NCBI GenBank assembly: GCA_963974485.1
Contig: CAXBBS010000003.1
Location: 62,001 to 126,000 of the forward strand
Reading direction: 5' to 3'
DNA length: 64,000 bases
From: JAALKW01 sp963974485
GTDB taxonomy: Bacteria; Pseudomonadota; Gammaproteobacteria; Legionellales; Legionellaceae
A model generated the notes under the pieces. That model did no database searches and was not told the origin of the DNA. It saw only the letters and a list, made by a program, of their open reading frames with translations. Below, piece after piece: positions 62,019 to 64,000 of this stretch; position 1 is the stretch's first letter, and each line of letters begins with the position of its first letter. The translations under genes and the position numbers were made by a program.

Positions 62019-64000
62019 CTATATAAAAGCACCATGAATATTTTGTGATAATCGCTTTGAACCATCTAAAATATCATCTACACCAGCATCACGCATGATA
62101 TCCCCAAGCAAGCCTTCTTTTAATGCCGCAAGTTGAGCGTCGGTAGGAAGCAAGCCGTAGGTGTACCCATCCAAGTGTTCATGAATTTCACTGTAAGTCA
62201 GCCGTGTTTCATGATCTTTCTGACAAAAATAATCATCAACACCCTCTGCATTGGTCATGCTAATTAGGGCTGTATTACCCTCGTAATCAACATAGCAAAG
62301 TTGCCTGGGTGCATCGCTTGTCCCAATCAAAAGATAACTGTTTGCGTGTGAAGACTTTAATGCATCTTTATTCGGCAGTAAATCAATCTGGGCCAAGCGG
62401 ACCAAGCACGCATGCTCGTTATTGTTCGCATGTAAGGCATACGTTGCAGCAGCGAGTTTAGTATTTTTTGCTTTAACCCAGGGCTCACCAGAAAACCAAT
62501 CAGATATTAAATAAACAAATGCCATGAGACCTAAAAAATCCCAATGAAAACTGCCCTCTAGCTTACGGGACGCACTGTATTTTTCGAGCTTTGATGACAA
62601 AGCTCCTACATTAATTTTCTGGCTTCGGATACGGTTAGTTCGCGATGTAAATGATGAAAAAATACCATGGTCCGATGTTTGACTGGCACGTATAACATCC
62701 GGTCTATTATGCTCAAGCTCTATACTTACCATACGATTAAGCCGGCCTTTGAGAGAAGATAAGACAAGATTAACCGATTGTTCATCATCGCCGCACGCGT
62801 GAAGTACGTGGTCCAGTGTCGAGCGCGTAGTAATTAAATCCGGCAACGCATCTTCCAACGCTTCGAGTATACAACGCTTGCTTAGCTTCGCATAACCATC
62901 AAGTGAAAACTCGAGGCCCAGGGGCTGCATGAGATCAAACAAATCACCCCCTACATGTTTTATCACCAGGCGTATCTTTTCTTCTGTTAACTCCCTAGGA
63001 TTTCCTAATAGATTACTTAAACCATTGATGTATACAATATACATCAATTCATTATGCTCCTTCGACAAGAGAAAAGCTTCACACCGAGACGGAGTAAGCA
63101 TCTCAAGTACATCATGTAACAGACAACGAGGATTATCTTGCAGATACCACATCATTGTCGTATTTTGTTTAAGAGCGGTTAATATTTCCTGAAAGCGCTC
63201 ATCATTACAGCCTTCAAGCATCGTAATTAACTGCCAATGGGTGCAAATATTATTGGGCGACATGTTTTTAACGCACCTAATAGCAGGCCCACGATAGTGA
63301 TCAGGTAATTGTTCAATATCAGAAGAAGATTTAAATACGTGTGTCACTAACGGTAACAATAACTTAGCATTGCCTGGTACTATCATACGATCGAATATAA
63401 ATTTTATCTCAAAGCTTAATGAAAACATGGCAGGTACTTGATTTTGGATTTTTTCAAGGACAAATGTGAACTGCGTTTCATTTAAATAATAAAGTAATGA
63501 TACGAGTTCATCTTTAGTTGGGATTATTGTTATAAGTTGATCTTCGAGCGCTTCTAGCACGAGGCGGCATGGCCCCTCATTCAAAGGCATCAATATCTTG
63601 GCTAACGTATCATGATCCGAGATAATCATCGTCAATTTATCTGCGAATACTCCAAGTACAACGCGACATTGATCTTCATTTAAAGGCTGAATAATCTCTT
63701 CCAACTTAAAAACTAACTTAAAATGATCTATGTCCATTGTTGTTAGTTTATCTTTCAATTCATCAAGCACGCGACCGCACTGAGCTACACTTAACGTGGA
63801 CAGTACTGCTCCTAGATTCCGACCATTTCTGATCATACGCACAAGCTGACTTTTGAACATATCAAGCACGATGTCACGGTGCTTTTCATTTAAAAAATTG
63901 AGCACTCGCCCTAATTGATAGCTATTAAAGATGATGGTTGTTAGTTGATCTTGATATGCATAAAGCAAGGCTTCTTTTTTGTCGTCAGCATCCAAGAAAC
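62019..64000 (-). CDS. Large helical-repeat protein, effector-like (5' end outside window)
   Basis: Not recognised. The frame is open to the window edge, so the N-terminus is missing; 660 codons are visible. The first ~180 visible residues contain tandem repeats of about 33-35 residues with the pattern VL..L.D.L..II.....L..iL..LNE.QC (VLDELKDKLTTM, VLGVFADKLTMIISDHDTLAKIL, VLEALEDQLITIIPTKDELVSLL, VLEKIQNQ). Similar units recur less regularly to ~residue 430. The C-terminal ~200 residues look globular, with AATYALHANNNEHACLVRLA and YTYGLLPTDAQLAALKEGL. No signal peptide is visible. Repeat type and neighbours suggest a host-interaction protein. Confidence 0.65.
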   Translation of the reverse strand, partial: FLDADDKKEALLYAYQDQLTTIIFNSYQLGRVLNFLNEKHRDIVLDMFKSQLVRMIRNGRNLGAVLSTLSVAQCGRVLDELKDKLTTMDIDHFKLVFKLEEIIQPLNEDQCRVVLGVFADKLTMIISDHDTLAKILMPLNEGPCRLVLEALEDQLITIIPTKDELVSLLYYLNETQFTFVLEKIQNQVPAMFSLSFEIKFIFDRMIVPGNAKLLLPLVTHVFKSSSDIEQLPDHYRGPAIRCVKNMSPNNICTHWQLITMLEGCNDERFQEILTALKQNTTMMWYLQDNPRCLLHDVLEMLTPSRCEAFLLSKEHNELMYIVYINGLSNLLGNPRELTEEKIRLVIKHVGGDLFDLMQPLGLEFSLDGYAKLSKRCILEALEDALPDLITTRSTLDHVLHACGDDEQSVNLVLSSLKGRLNRMVSIELEHNRPDVIRASQTSDHGIFSSFTSRTNRIRSQKINVGALSSKLEKYSASRKLEGSFHWDFLGLMAFVYLISDWFSGEPWVKAKNTKLAAATYALHANNNEHACLVRLAQIDLLPNKDALKSSHANSYLLIGTSDAPRQLCYVDYEGNTALISMTNAEGVDDYFCQKDHETRLTYSEIHEHLDGYTYGLLPTDAQLAALKEGLLGDIMRDAGVDDILDGSKRLSQNIHGAFI

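Noticed and set aside
1..64000. CRISPR arrays, tRNA or rRNA genes, insertion sequences
   Set aside because: No regularly spaced direct repeats, cloverleaf-like segments, rRNA signatures or transposase frames were recognised by reading; a tRNAscan and Infernal run would settle small RNAs.

Overview
This window looks like chromosomal DNA from a gammaproteobacterium of the order Legionellales (Legionella, Coxiella or Berkiella type). The evidence is its moderately AT-rich composition, a tolQRAB block beside ruvB, a FabY-type ketoacyl synthase, a pyrophosphate-dependent phosphofructokinase, outer-membrane proteins whose mature ends read GTMG or GSMG, a divergent CsrA paralogue, and several eukaryote-like or effector-like genes (U-box, ankyrin plus F-box-like, poly-proline, long helical repeats). 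The assignment is by gene content, not by a computed phylogeny. I found no rRNA, tRNA, CRISPR array, insertion sequence or intact prophage.

Layout. 1-4.9 kb: 3' end of a PPi-phosphofructokinase gene, a Deg-type periplasmic protease, an outer-membrane barrel, a type IV pilin and an MltD-type transglycosylase. 4.9-9.2 kb: a lysine-catabolism pair (saccharopine dehydrogenase-like plus ALDH7-type dehydrogenase), a divergent CsrA and a PAP2 membrane phosphatase. 9.2-14.4 kb: ruvB-tolQ-tolR-tolA-tolB on the minus strand, with an S1/P1 nuclease gene where pal is usually found. 14.8-25 kb: an accessory block holding a barrel-like protein, a C1q/TNF-like secreted protein, two tandem paralogous genes for ~855-aa proteins sharing a 269-bp perfectly identical segment, a coiled-coil protein with a C-terminal hydrophobic hairpin, a helical protein of unknown role, and an HTH-ATPase-STAS-like regulator.

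25-36 kb is mostly core: fabY, hisC-phhB, rsfS-rlmH-mrdA-rodA (ribosome silencing, rRNA methylation and the elongasome peptidoglycan machine), mtaD, rnhB and an MdfA-type efflux pump. 36-39 kb holds pdxB, a single-pass membrane protein and a U-box protein that is the clearest candidate host-directed E3 ubiquitin ligase. 39-47 kb holds gltA, pilC-pilD, ogt, iscS, trmJ and suhB. 47-49 kb has an N4BP2-like small P-loop kinase and a poly-proline protein, then sppA and clpB, which are divergent across a heat-shock-like promoter. 52-58 kb has a small Cys-rich secreted protein, a disordered Ser/Pro-rich protein with repeated KRASSLP-type motifs, an RND adaptor-pump pair and a CDP-alcohol phosphatidyltransferase.

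58.6-64 kb has another outer-membrane barrel, then two tandem ankyrin/F-box-like paralogues that share a 344-bp perfectly identical 3' block, then a long protein with ~33-residue helical repeats that runs off the window. The housekeeping genes are ordinary. The candidate effectors, and the way two tandem pairs each keep one end identical while the rest diverges, are what deserve follow-up. Starts were chosen by ribosome-binding-site spacing and family N-termini, so several differ from the longest open frame.
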